Part shown: positions 9,317 through 17,913 of the stretch, one piece after another
Layout: the number at the start of each line of letters is the position of its first letter
How positions within the stretch are numbered: the stretch's first letter is position 1
DNA from: Chara braunii
Lineage: Eukaryota; Streptophyta; Charophyceae; Charales; Characeae
Direction of reading: 5' to 3'
DNA length: 20,384 nt
Assembly (NCBI GenBank): GCA_003427395.1
Contig: BFEA01000125.1
Span: forward strand, 444,224-464,607
The notes under the pieces: generated by a model
Seen by the model: only the letters and a program-made list of their open reading frames with translations
What the model was told of the DNA's origin: nothing
Databases searched by the model: none
Position numbers and translations under genes: made by a program

Positions 9317-9538
9317 CTTGTTGACGGTAATGGAGTCTATACGAAATATTTCATAAAGAGTGTCCGGAAGATTATGAAAGGAAAGGAACATGAACGGCGG
9401 GAACGTCGCTCATCCCGTATAAGTATATAAAATCTGGGTTAATTCCAGATGTATTGTGATTATATGGTAAGGGCCTCGCCTTGTATTGCCCTACGACAAG
9501 CGACGGGGACGTCGCTTAATGGGGGCGGGGAAGGTTGT

Positions 9539-9604
9539 CGGGACAGAAACCCTTGTAAGGGTTTCTGCCCGGATTTTTCAAGGTCAGACACTGCCTGACC
9601 CTTG
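9539..9604. repeat. Two adjacent hairpins
   Basis: cagaaaccctt (9544-9554) pairs with aagggtttctg (9557-9567) across a 2-nt loop. The stem extends by 4 bp (9539-9542 with 9568-9571) around a single bulged base. A second hairpin (caaggtcag with ctgacccttg, 9579-9604) follows within 10 bases. Confidence 0.7.
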
Positions 9605-9682
9605 CTTGGATTGAAAGACTTGATAAGATTGACGTTGCCAAAGGTTATTCAGACCAACCCAATAACTAAGAAACCTAAAGCC

Positions 9683-9730
9683 TGACGTCGATGACGTAGG
9701 ACGTCGTTGATGTGTGACGTCATTGACGTT
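9683..9730 (+). promoter_or_regulatory. Tandem TGACG/CRE-like array
   Basis: Three tandem ~16-bp units (TGACGTCGATGACGTAG, GACGTCGTTGATGTG, TGACGTCATTGACGTT) carry repeated TGACG cores, including one perfect TGACGTCA palindrome at 9715-9722. TGACG is the core bound by plant TGA-type bZIP factors. Regulatory use is inferred from motif density only. Confidence 0.5.
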
Positions 9731-10028
9731 TGTTCGAGATAGTGGAAGTCGGCACTGGCGTCCGCGTTTCTCGACGAGGTCGCAGTGGTGCGCGGGCCTG
9801 AAAAGGTTAGAACTAAATCTAGACTATCTAGCAGTTGCGCGACTCAGGGCCTAAATAAGGAAAATAAAGGTGTACGCACTTGATAGTGGGCCACGAGGTC
9901 TGCTCCGTACGGAGGACCGAGACAGTCTCATGGTCATCCACGAGTCACCCAGCCAAGCCATAACGGTGCGCCGCCTACCGAGTCGACAGGCGCCGCGGCT
10001 AACGTGAGGAGGACCGTGCTTGCCTAGC
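9731..10028 (+). other. Non-coding stretch
   Basis: There is no open frame with recognisable content. A 12-bp palindrome (ctccgtacggag, 9903-9914) is the only distinct structure seen. Confidence 0.4.
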
Positions 10029-10122
10029 TGTGGCAGGCGGGCTACACGAAGACAGCTCTTCTTATAGAAGAGTTGCGGGCTTAACTCCCGTAATAGGAGC
10101 TAGCCCAGTAGGTACTGCCACA
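10029..10122 (+). other. Multi-branched inverted-repeat fold (possible structured RNA)
   Basis: Nested perfect stems are visible. The outer stem is tgtggcag (10029-10036) with ctgccaca (10115-10122). The second is gggcta (10039-10044) with tagccc (10101-10106). A hairpin of about 10 bp follows (10053-10062 with 10066-10075, one G-T pair). A small ctcc/ggag hairpin lies at 10085-10099. Together they form a branched fold of about 94 nt. It has no pol III B box or T-arm, so it is not a tRNA gene. It could act in the retroelement transcript or be palindromic repeat DNA. Function unknown. Confidence 0.5.
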
Positions 10123-10210
10123 TGATTTTCACCATGCAGATTTAGGGATCAAGCCTAGTTGCATGTAGTCCGCTGGACTAGCTCCTTTTTTAGCAGCCCA
10201 AGGCAGTTGG

Positions 10211-10267
10211 GCGCGGCTGATCTCGGTCGCGCGATCCTCAAGATCGCATGGCTGAGATCGGCCGCGC
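10211..10267. repeat. Nested hairpin, GC-rich
   Basis: gcgcggctgatctc (10211-10224) pairs with gagatcggccgcgc (10254-10267), 14 bp with one wobble. Inside it, gcgat (10231-10235) pairs with atcgc (10243-10247). Confidence 0.65.
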
Positions 10268-10340
10268 GTAGATCAAAGTGGCCCCTGCGTGAGGGTGACA
10301 CGTCCGAATCAAGATTTTTTTGTTTTATTTTAAAATTTTG

Positions 10341-10476
10341 AAAAAAAAAAAAAAAAAAAAAGGGAGGAAAAAAACTCACCTGCCCCGCACCTGGACGGGT
10401 AAGTGCCCAGAAACGGGCATTGTAGAGATTGCAACATCGTGAGGTAAGTTGTTCCTTTTTTTTTTTTTTTTTTTTT
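10341..10476. repeat. A21 and T21 homopolymers flanking about 95 bp
   Basis: A 21-base A run (10341-10361) and a 21-base T run (10456-10476) bracket a short GC-rich segment. That segment contains a consensus GAG|GTAAGT donor-like site at 10443. Homopolymers of this length are prone to assembly length errors. The arrangement would form a long A/T stem if extruded. Confidence 0.7.
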
Positions 10477-11391
10477 GTCTGTTTTGAGCCAGCAAAACGA
10501 AACGGCGCGACGAGAAGCAGCCGTTGGGGGGGAAAAAAAGAAAAAAAAAGGGGGAGAAGGGCAAACGGCGCGCCATCTGACGCGTCCAGGGCAGACTAGG
10601 GACTTAAAAGTCCCCAGCGAAAAGACAGGCGCCATTAGAAACGGGCAGCCATGATTTAGGTAGGGTTTTTTTCTCTTTCTTTTTTCCAGTTTCAGTTAGA
10701 TTTTTTTTTTTAGATTTTGTTTAGATTATTTTTCTTTTTGTCTTTTTCTCTTCTTTTTTGAGAGATTGCGTGCCCGTTCATTTCGGACGAACGGGCAGAA
10801 AAAAAAAAACATGACTAAGACAGGTTGTTTCGTCGGACTTCCACCGACTCATCAGGAGGTTGAACCTCGACAGCCCATCTACGGATGGGCAAATGCATCT
10901 GCCGCCCTAAGCGGCTAAGTTCAGAGAGAGAGAGAGAGAGAGAGTCACTTATCTGCGCCCGTTGGTTGAACAAAGGGCTGCAGACGACCGCCTGCACCTG
11001 GCACAATAGATGTCCGGGTATGGGCGCAGGGTAAAGGGGGGAAAAGAAGACCCTGTTGAGATTGACTCTAGTTCCACTCTGTGAAATGACTTGGGGGAGG
11101 GGACGTGCTCGTTCGTTTTTCAAACGACGAGCTGCCGCTGCTTTAGAAAAACGAGGGGGTAGGGGAAAAAAAAAAAAAGTTGGAAAAAAAGAAAAAGGGG
11201 GAGAAACGGTCGCGGATCTAGCCGCGGCCTCGGTCCAGATGCAAGTTAGAAGCATCTGGACTATGAATAGACAGCAAACTGTGGGTCTCAGCAGTCTGCT
11301 AAAAAATGGCTGAGTACAACCATTTCTGGGCTGCGTCTGGCCGTGGGTGAAGGCTAGATGCATTCCCAGTGGTCTGAACTGGGTTCCCTTC
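10477..11391 (+). other. Low-complexity, purine/pyrimidine-tract-rich DNA
   Basis: This stretch has alternating G/A homopolymer blocks (about 10526-10560 and 11156-11203), T-rich tracts (10660-10760), a GA microsatellite (10924-10943) and a 9-bp hairpin (tgcccgttc 10771-10779 with gaacgggca 10789-10797). No coding frame has conserved motifs. Confidence 0.5.
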
Positions 11392-11491
11392 GAGGAACAA
11401 CAATATTTATGACCCTTGATCGTGATTCCGATCGAGGGGTCTGAGGAACAACAGTATTTCTGACCCTTGATCGTGATTCCAGTCGAGGGCC
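11392..11491 (+). repeat. 51-bp tandem duplication upstream of a TATA box
   Basis: A unit starting gaggaacaaca at 11392 repeats at 11443, with shared cccttgatcgtgattcc. The second copy fades after about 11489. It sits about 60-160 bp upstream of a TATAAAG motif, an arrangement like enhancer repeats in LTR U3 regions. Confidence 0.75.
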
Positions 11492-11548
11492 AGACCCTAA
11501 TCTGTGAAATGGCTGAGGCAAAGCAGCTGCCTCAGCTCTTCTACTCGC

Positions 11549-11555
11549 TATAAAG
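11549..11555 (+). promoter_or_regulatory. Candidate TATA-box core promoter
   Basis: TATAAAG in a GC-richer context lies downstream of a 51-bp duplicated element. It would start transcription near 11580, into the repeat array at 11790-12340. No long coding frame follows, so the product would be non-coding RNA or an LTR transcript. Confidence 0.4.
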
Positions 11556-11789
11556 GCAGCCAGCAGCCAGCCAGCAGCAAGCATTCTTGGCATTGCTGCT
11601 GGACTCTCACTTGAGAGAATGCTGGCTGACTGCTGAGAAGTAAGTGTTGCTGCTGAGAGGAGCTGTTGGCGGCGAGGGAGGTCTGCAGTGTGAGGGGAAG
11701 GAAGTTGCTAGTGGTGGCCATAGCTGTGGAGTACAGCCATAGCTGCCATCTCAGCAAGGAGGAGGAAGGAGCGTCGGAGGACTGCAAGC

Positions 11790-12340
11790 GGCGCAGGGGA
11801 AACTCTGCCCATTTTGCACGGCGGCGGCAGGGTTTTGGCAGGCGGCGCAGAGGAAACTCTGCCCATTTCGCATATTGGCGGCAGGTCTTGGGCAAGTGGC
11901 ATAGGGGAAGTACTGGCTGTTTTTTTACGGCAGCAACTTTTTTGTGTTGGGGAGGTGTTGCGCGGCTATTACGGCTATTGCATCTACGTTTGGAAAAGTG
12001 TAGGGGAGATGCTGCGTGACTTTTTCGGCGGCATCATCCATTTTTTAAAAGTGTGTAGGGGAAGTGTTGTCCGCTTAGCACGGCGGCTGTGCTTTTTGGC
12101 GGTGACGCGGACGCGCTGCCAGAATTTTGCGGCGGCAGCGGTACTTTTAGCGGTGACGCGGGAGCGCTGCCGAGATTTTGGGGCAGCAGCTTTCTAGCAT
12201 TGGTGTGAAAATGTTGTCCGGTCTCCGCGGCGGCGACGACAATTTTGAGGAGTGTCATTAAGAGGGGGTGTGCTTTGAGGTGGTGTTGGCGTTGTGTTGT
12301 CCGCATATTGCGGCGGCGACACTTCGACACAATGGTGGCA
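11790..12340 (+). repeat. Degenerate minisatellite, about 52-bp period
   Basis: Recurring GGGGAA(A/G)T...CTG/TTGTCCGC...CGGCGGC...TTTTGGC segments begin near 11790, 11842, 11899, 11950, 12002, 12057, 12109, 12160, 12213 and 12295. Most spacings are 51-57 bp. The first two units are closest (shared aactctgcccatttt/c). Later units are heavily diverged but keep CGGCGGC and TTTT blocks. Long frames through it on either strand are by-products of the repeat. Confidence 0.65.
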
Positions 12341-13335
12341 TGGTGGTACTGGTCGCGAGTGGTGACAACACTGAGACACTGACGGGATTGTGTGTCAGTG
12401 GGCGATCCTTTTAAGAGAGTGGTGTGAATCACCTTTCTGACAGCTTACTGCGGCGATCTTCTCATTTGGAGTGTGGTTTATACGGCTTCTTGAGTGGGCC
12501 ATTTGCTATCTTTGGTTCAGCTTCACTCATTGACAAGGTCAGTTAGCCTGACTCAGTCCTCTTCACACCTGTGTGAACCCACACTTGTTTGACCCTGTTC
12601 TTTGAGCGTTTATTGAAAAGGTAGAGAAGATGTGTGTATGTGCGTGTGAATAAGAGTTTGACTTGAGAATGGGTTTATATTGTGTTAGTTTTGAATTTGT
12701 TTGTCTGATCGGAGGTGCAGGTAAGTAGAAGGATGCTTGGAAAATGGAGATTTAATCATGTCAGTGAAAGTGAATGGAATGATGATTGTTTTCTATTTTT
12801 TGCTTGCATGCATGTTGAAAGGATGGGAAGACAGCGGACGACGAGAAACGGAGCGATCACACAAAGGAGAAGAAGTGAATTGGATATAATTTTTTTCCGA
12901 GGTTACCTAATCTTTTCCGAATGTCTCTCTCTATCTATGCCCGTCTATCTGAATGCCTTCTTCTCTGTGACCTCCTTCTTCGTCTAGGTTCGCTCTTGAC
13001 GTCAGGCGATAAGGGCTGACCGTCTGCTGTGGAAAGTGCATTTCTCTTCCCTAGGGGGCATCTGGGGCGGGGGTTCGTTGCCTTAGGGGCCGGCCCTGTT
13101 AACGACTCGGAGTGGACCGCTTAGGCGGGGGGATATCATGTTATTGTGGTGGAGCCAGCCCGACTTCTGAGATCCTAGGTTCGCTCGGGCAAGGACGAGG
13201 GGTATCCCAGACCACCTTCTAGGGGATGGACGTATGCTATTCACGGAAGACGTTAAGTTCTTGCCTGCTCACGTTAAGAAGAACCACTATAGTTTACTCT
13301 TCTAGTGGCCGTTTTAGGAGCCACAGACGAATGGG
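12341..13335 (+). other. Non-coding stretch
   Basis: No supported gene is seen. It contains a palindrome (ttcacac with gtgtgaa, 12562-12577), and a consensus CAG|GTAAGT donor-like site at 12720/12721 that could end an exon of a transcript from the 11549 promoter, but no matching acceptor was identified. A short open frame at 12715-12987 has no recognisable content. Confidence 0.35.
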
Positions 13336-13442
13336 GAACTGGCGCCATAAGAAGCCCAGTTCGTGTGTTCACTAGCTATGGACGGAGTGCGACTAGGCAC
13401 TGCCTTCGCAGACAGGTTTGCGCCATAAGAAGTGCAAGCCTG
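13336..13442 (+). repeat. Paired hairpins with a shared loop sequence
   Basis: gaactgg (13336-13342) pairs with ccagttc (13356-13362), and caggtttgc (13413-13421) pairs with gcaagcctg (13434-13442, one wobble). Both loops contain gccataagaag although the stems differ in sequence. The two lie 77 bp apart within a degenerate tandem repeat. A third copy of the flank (gactag..gcattgcctt) follows near 13470-13487. Confidence 0.6.
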
Positions 13443-13805
13443 GGCAATCTGGCTAGTTGACAAAAAGATGTGACTAGAGCATTGCCTTGAATATCTTTGT
13501 GTTGCAGACTAATACTTCATCACTCGTGGAACAGAAAGAATAATTATTGCCCAGGAGGACAAAACGACCAACAAAATTTAAAAGTGGATCCTTGACCTTA
13601 ATGGGGCCTCTAGTATTCGGTTGTTCAAGTCGAGTACTGACTTATACAGTGGTAGCCAGATTACTTGCAGATGACATTCACACCAAAGTTAGAAAAATAG
13701 TGAAGTCATCATTAAAGCAATGATATCCTAGCTCTACTTGAGTATTGGGAATTGTCTGCATTTTTTTCTAATAGTTGATATGGGGTGGAATGAAGAAATT
13801 TGGCA
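13443..13805 (+). other. Non-coding stretch before second LTR
   Basis: No gene is seen. Just before the repeat, 13782-13798 is purine-rich (ggggtggaatgaagaaa) and is followed by TGGCAACG at 13801. It could be a degenerate polypurine tract plus LTR start. That would make the LTR 605 bp. Confidence 0.35.
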
Positions 13806-14405
13806 ACGCATCTCATCAAGGCGAAAGTCGTGACAGCCCAAACGAGTGGTATGTATGATTGTATCGATTTCAGAAAATAAATCAACTTACTTCGACATGG
13901 GTCCTTTGTCTGAGTAGCTTTCAGTTGTCTTTGAAAGAAGGGACTACGATTGATTGAGATTTTCTTACGCCTAGGTTATCACGTCCTAGTCGACCGGATG
14001 TTCTGATCCCTGGGAGATCAGCGCCCCAAGGACGGACGACGATCGGGTTCACTCTGGCATTCAACCATGCGTACCTATGCTACAACGAATGAGCAAACGC
14101 CCTCGGCTGCCCTACCTCTGCAATTGCATTATAAAAGTCTTCGCATGTGGGTCGGTAGCTCGGTAGGGATACGCCCCTAAGGGTGGTGACAGCCCCTTAG
14201 GGAAGGTAAGTTGTGCCCCGCGGGAACCTATCCTGTCGTAGGGAACCCTGGGATGTACAGCTGGCGCACTCGGCCGGAGCGGCGACGGTCGACGCGGGTT
14301 ACCGTGTTGTCCCCGAGTTGTTTCTAAAAGGTAGGAAGCCTAAGTTTCTCCTGCGTGACGAGGCCGGGAGGGCCCTCGCTCGTGCGGGGGCCGATGCGCT
14401 CGACA
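13806..14405 (+). mobile_element. Second (3') LTR of Ty3/gypsy element
   Basis: It is homologous over its full length to 1129-1732 and ends with the same gcgctcgaca, including the TATA box (14130-14136) and the GTAAGT donor (14206-14211). The hairpin before the donor is perfect here (ccctaaggg 14175-14183 with cccttaggg 14194-14202), whereas the 5' copy carries a mismatch. The true left boundary may be TG at 13801. A longer LTR cannot be excluded because the comparison copy is truncated at the same point. Nearly 6 kb of non-coding DNA separates it from integrase, more than expected for an ordinary gypsy 3' region, so later insertions are likely. Confidence 0.8.
14130..14136 (+). promoter_or_regulatory. 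TATA box of second LTR
   Basis: TATAAAA is conserved with 1456-1462. It would drive read-out transcription into the microsatellite and transposon region to the right. Confidence 0.65.
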
Positions 14406-14547
14406 CCGGGGATGTATCATGACATTCGAGGATCGATATCTGGGACAGCGTGAGACTCTGTATTCACAACATTCTGGTTGTGCGCTACTTTGATAATCTA
14501 CATCGTTATCAAACCTTGGTCGTCGTTGGTTGCATTTACTCTTTGCA

Positions 14548-14730
14548 GTGCTAGGTGGGTCATACTTTATCGCTTTTTCTTGTAGTGATGACCGCACCCA
14601 ACTTTGTTCATTGTCGTGAGAGAGCTGTCTCTTATACACATCTAGATGTGTATAAGAGACAGGTGCTAGGTGGGTCATACTTTATCGCTTTTTCTTGTAG
14701 TGATGACCGCACCCAACTTTGTTCATTGTC

Positions 14731-14739
<9 letters not shown>
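14548..14739. repeat. 77-bp duplication around an adaptor (assembly artefact)
   Basis: The 14548-14624 segment is repeated exactly at 14663-14739, an offset of 115, with a 38-bp sequencing adaptor between. Identical copies on each side of a mate-pair adaptor indicate a mis-joined or untrimmed read rather than a biological tandem duplication. Confidence 0.9.
14625..14662. other. Nextera mate-pair junction adaptor (contaminant)
   Basis: CTGTCTCTTATACACATCT (14625-14643) is followed at once by its reverse complement AGATGTGTATAAGAGACAG (14644-14662). Each half is the 19-bp Tn5 mosaic end. The back-to-back 38-mer is the circularisation junction of Nextera mate-pair libraries. Translated, it yields the peptide SYTHLDVYKRQ on the minus strand, a known contaminant signature in predicted proteins. 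It is not part of the genome. Confidence 0.97.

Positions 14740-14799
<60 letters not shown>
14732..14799. repeat. (GA)n microsatellite
   Basis: About 67 bases of GA repeat with one GAAA interruption near 14771-14774. It begins inside the artefactual duplication, so its assembled length is doubtful. Confidence 0.9.
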
Positions 14800-14800
<1 letters not shown>

Positions 14801-14910
14801 CGCGACAAATTGCAACAATTACTACAACTTCGTTCATTGTCGTGATGACCAATACGCTTGTGTTCTACGATATACATTATATCGTTGGATGCACACACAG
14901 ATAGGCACGC

Positions 14911-14923
14911 CTCTCTCTCTCTT

Positions 14924-14987
<64 letters not shown>
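14911..14987. repeat. (CT)n microsatellite
   Basis: About 77 bases of CT repeat with two TTT interruptions. It is the complement of the upstream GA tract, about 110 bp away, so the two can pair as a long inverted repeat. Confidence 0.9.
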
Positions 14988-14990
<3 letters not shown>

Positions 14991-15496
14991 ATGTAAACTT
15001 CCAATCACTCAATCATATAAAAACAAAGTGCAAGTGTAAACGCAATGTATTATTTTCACGTGTGAACGCGACGTACTTTTTCGCCTCACCTTTTGTGTTA
15101 AAAAAAAAAAAAAAAATTGGTATAAAATATGTTATGCAGAAACATAAATATAAACTGATCAACTTTTGTGTTGAGGTCATATCAAAACACCTTAGTGAAT
15201 TTGAAATAAAAAAACACATACATTCTACAATTTTTGCCGTTGGAAAATTAATACTTGTTGTAGTAAAAAAAAAAAAAAAAAAAAAAAACGTAATTTACAT
15301 CTCCAAGAGACATGCAACCTCATGCTTTTCGTATTTTTATTAGAGCATTTTGTCTAGTCTAAAAGAATTTCATAAAGATGCGGCCGCACCCAACCGCGAT
15401 CGGAGCCGCGGCGGCTTTGATCACGTCAACCCTCCGAGTTTGACCCCGCGGTCGCGTCCAGGGGTTGCCCGTAGCTCAACAACGAACCACATACGT
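14988..15496. other. AT-rich non-coding stretch with two A runs
   Basis: A 17-base A run (15100-15116) and a 24-base A run (15265-15288) lie in AT-rich DNA. From about 15370 the composition turns GC-richer. No gene is supported. Confidence 0.45.
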
Positions 15497-17645
15497 TTAT
15501 GCGATAGAGACGTCCAGGACGTAACTGTCAACGTCGACACCTTCGTCTGAGATGCCACCATCACATACGTGAGTGTCGTTAAACTGAAGACGTGATGGCT
15601 CGAGCGGCGAACCAGGACTCCTCGACCCGCCGGCGACGTCATCGTGAGAAGCGACATCGCTTGACTCGCTTCGTTCTCTTCGGAATGGCAATGCCTCGAC
15701 TTCGTCATCTGTGTCCGAACCCACACCAACGTCGACGTCGGTCACATCAACAATGCCCTCATCAATATCCCTCTGTTGTAGATAATCTCTCGCTCAATCT
15801 CCCACTCTAGGAGAACCGAAAACAGCACGCGATATGTCAAAATGCGCGGCCCATAGAGGAGGCGACGTGACGACCTTCGACGATGACCAACGCTTGACTC
15901 TTTCCGGTATGTAGAACCCAATGGAGAGCGCCGTCGGTTTTTGTTCCAGTCGAGAGATGTGATAGACACCCTTGCTTCGTATGACTTCGCGAAGTTCAAT
16001 CTCTTAAAACAGTACTTGTTGATAACCGAGTGGAAGCATTCGTTTTCGTAAGTCATTCGAGCACGAGTGTAGAATGACATCTTCGCAACGGAAGCAAACT
16101 GTTGCAAACACTGCTCAACGAACTTGTGACACTTCCCGCCCAACTCATACAAAGGCTTACGCTCAACCCCTCCAGCCGCTTGGCACAGACCAGGGATGTC
16201 GGTAACGCAAAGCGAATGGTCACCGGCCCAATTATGAGCTATGTGGTTCACATGTTTGGCAAGAAAATCCCCATCGTCGTCCTCGACTCTCTGTCCCAAT
16301 TTGCATGCACCGTAGAACCACTCTTTCAATTCTTGGGCAGCTTCCGTATGCAACTCCTCTAGTGCATCGTTCTCGACAACATCAATTGGGATAGGCTTCC
16401 CCTTCGCCGACGAAGCTCACCACATCGCTTCTACGACAGTTTCTTTTTTTGCACCGCGCCCCCCAAGCACGTCAACCCCCCTTGATCGAAGCCAAATCTC
16501 CACGTTTTTTTTTGTGAACATTTTCACTTCACGCACATGGTCGCAAGCGCCGACCTGTGGTGGCTTCACTGTCTTCGTGCCTCGCAACGCGTCACGTAGC
16601 CTTTTCAACAAACTTTTTGCCTTATGCCATATACATTTATGGGAATCAATTCCCATGTTGCGGAGAACGACGTCAACGGCAGCACAATCATCGTGTACAA
16701 CTTCGACAATCACAAAAATTTTCTCCTTAGTGAATCGTTCAAGCAGAAGTTCAACACATATTTTCTCCAGCCTCCACGATGACAACTCTCCCTTTTTCAA
16801 AGTTTGTGTGACGACTACAAGACGGGAGTCAAAGTCCATGGCCGTTACCGTACAATGCTGCGCATCCCGGGAGGAGTCGTATCTGCCGTCGAGCAAAATA
16901 ACAACGGGTTCATCGAACGATTTGAGACGAGATATGATGTGATTATAACTTTTCCCTGCCACACGTTCGACGTGACGAATCCACTGTCGTGATCCAGACC
17001 CATCTTCACGAAAAAAACGGTAGAACGTCTCTCTTCCCTTACACCCTTCATTCCAACCCGCCCATCAAATTGTCGAGTTGCGTGTAGGTCATGCCTGCTC
17101 ATACGGCGGAGTGGAACAATTGGGTTTCAAGTCTATAACCGCCAACCCCGACACCAAACTCAACCTTTGTTGAGCTCCAATGCCATGTGCAACCTTTGGT
17201 GCACCGAAATTGCACTTGGCAAATATGACAAGGGTACGAGATGCTATCCAACTCCACTTCAACGTCTTGACCTAAGATTTGGAGAAACTTCACGGACTCC
17301 AAGAATACAACATCCGGTCGTGCCTTCGCATTCCACTTCTCCATGTGGTCATACACTGTAAGACGATCTTGCATTGGTCCATCATCTTGGAAACCTGGTT
17401 TCCCATCACACCACCGCAAATCATTCAACGGCGGTCTCCCAACCCCGCGTCCTGATGTCGACTTTCGATGTCGGCGCCTCTTGTGACTGCCAGAAGACGG
17501 AAGAGACGGACCTTGTGTTGACATCACATTATGGATTGAATCCGCACTCCACTCCATAAGCATATCGAGCACACGCTCGTATGAGGCACGATCACTGAAT
17601 TTCTCTGCGAGTCTCGATAAAAATTGACACTGGTTCAGCCGACAT
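15497..17645 (-). pseudogene. DDE-type DNA transposase, Kolobok-like (broken)
   Basis: This is a cut-and-paste transposase, read on the minus strand. The N-terminal part (17645-17099) has an acidic and aromatic start, then a Cys-X2-Cys segment (YPCHICQVQF). The core shows VVILLDGRYDSS (first Asp at 16888-16890), HCTVTAMDF, then VVHDDCAAVD and KCIWHKAKSLLKRL. The C-terminal part has YENECFHSVINKYCFKRLNFAKSYEARV. This order (DGRxDS, C-T-V-T-x-M-D, W-H-K-x-K, then a C-terminal FHS..K.KR block) matches my memory of Kolobok-family transposases. Breaks: TGA 17099-17101, a frameshift near 17060, TGA 16417-16419, and a frameshift near 15800 leading to an acidic tail (to 15497). Terminal inverted repeats and a TTAA target duplication were not located. 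Another DDE superfamily is possible. Confidence 0.55.
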
Positions 17646-17913
17646 CTGAACCATTTCTCATCTTTTCATGTCGGCGACGATGGAGTGGTGTGCATTGAAG
17701 GTGTGGTGGAAGATGGTTCATTATTGTCGTCTGTTGTCGAGGTATGCCGGGAGCCAACACCGTCACCGGGCACATTTGTGGCGACGGGAAAGGCTTCAAC
17801 CGGCGTCCCAGACGCAACAACAGGAGGACTTACATGGAATGACGAGGGTGGGGTAGAAACAGCGGGTTGTGAACCAGCACCCGAAACATCAGAAGGGACT
17901 TACAGAAGACCAG

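Larger units (their letters stand above)
7856..9535 (+). other. Non-coding DNA downstream of integrase
   Basis: There is no coding frame of note. A purine-rich tract (7871-7888, broken by single T/C bases) follows pol and could be a polypurine tract, but no TG-starting LTR edge adjoins it. The stretch contains three short repeat families (annotated separately), a TATATAAAA motif at 9424-9432, and a 6-bp inverted repeat (9432-9437 with 9445-9450). A second purine block lies at 9521-9534. It is either the element's long 3' untranslated region or unrelated inserted DNA. Confidence 0.5.

Noticed and set aside
10029-10122. tRNA gene
   Set aside because: Cloverleaf-like pairing, but no T-arm GGTTC-type B box and no standard arm lengths.
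11548-12432. Long frames on both strands over 11548-12432
   Set aside because: They arise from the ~52-bp repeat. Peptides are repetitive Arg/Ala-rich or Cys/Pro-rich without conserved motifs.
14632-15343. Frames rich in alternating Glu-Arg or Ser-Leu
   Set aside because: Direct translations of GA/CT microsatellites and of the sequencing adaptor.
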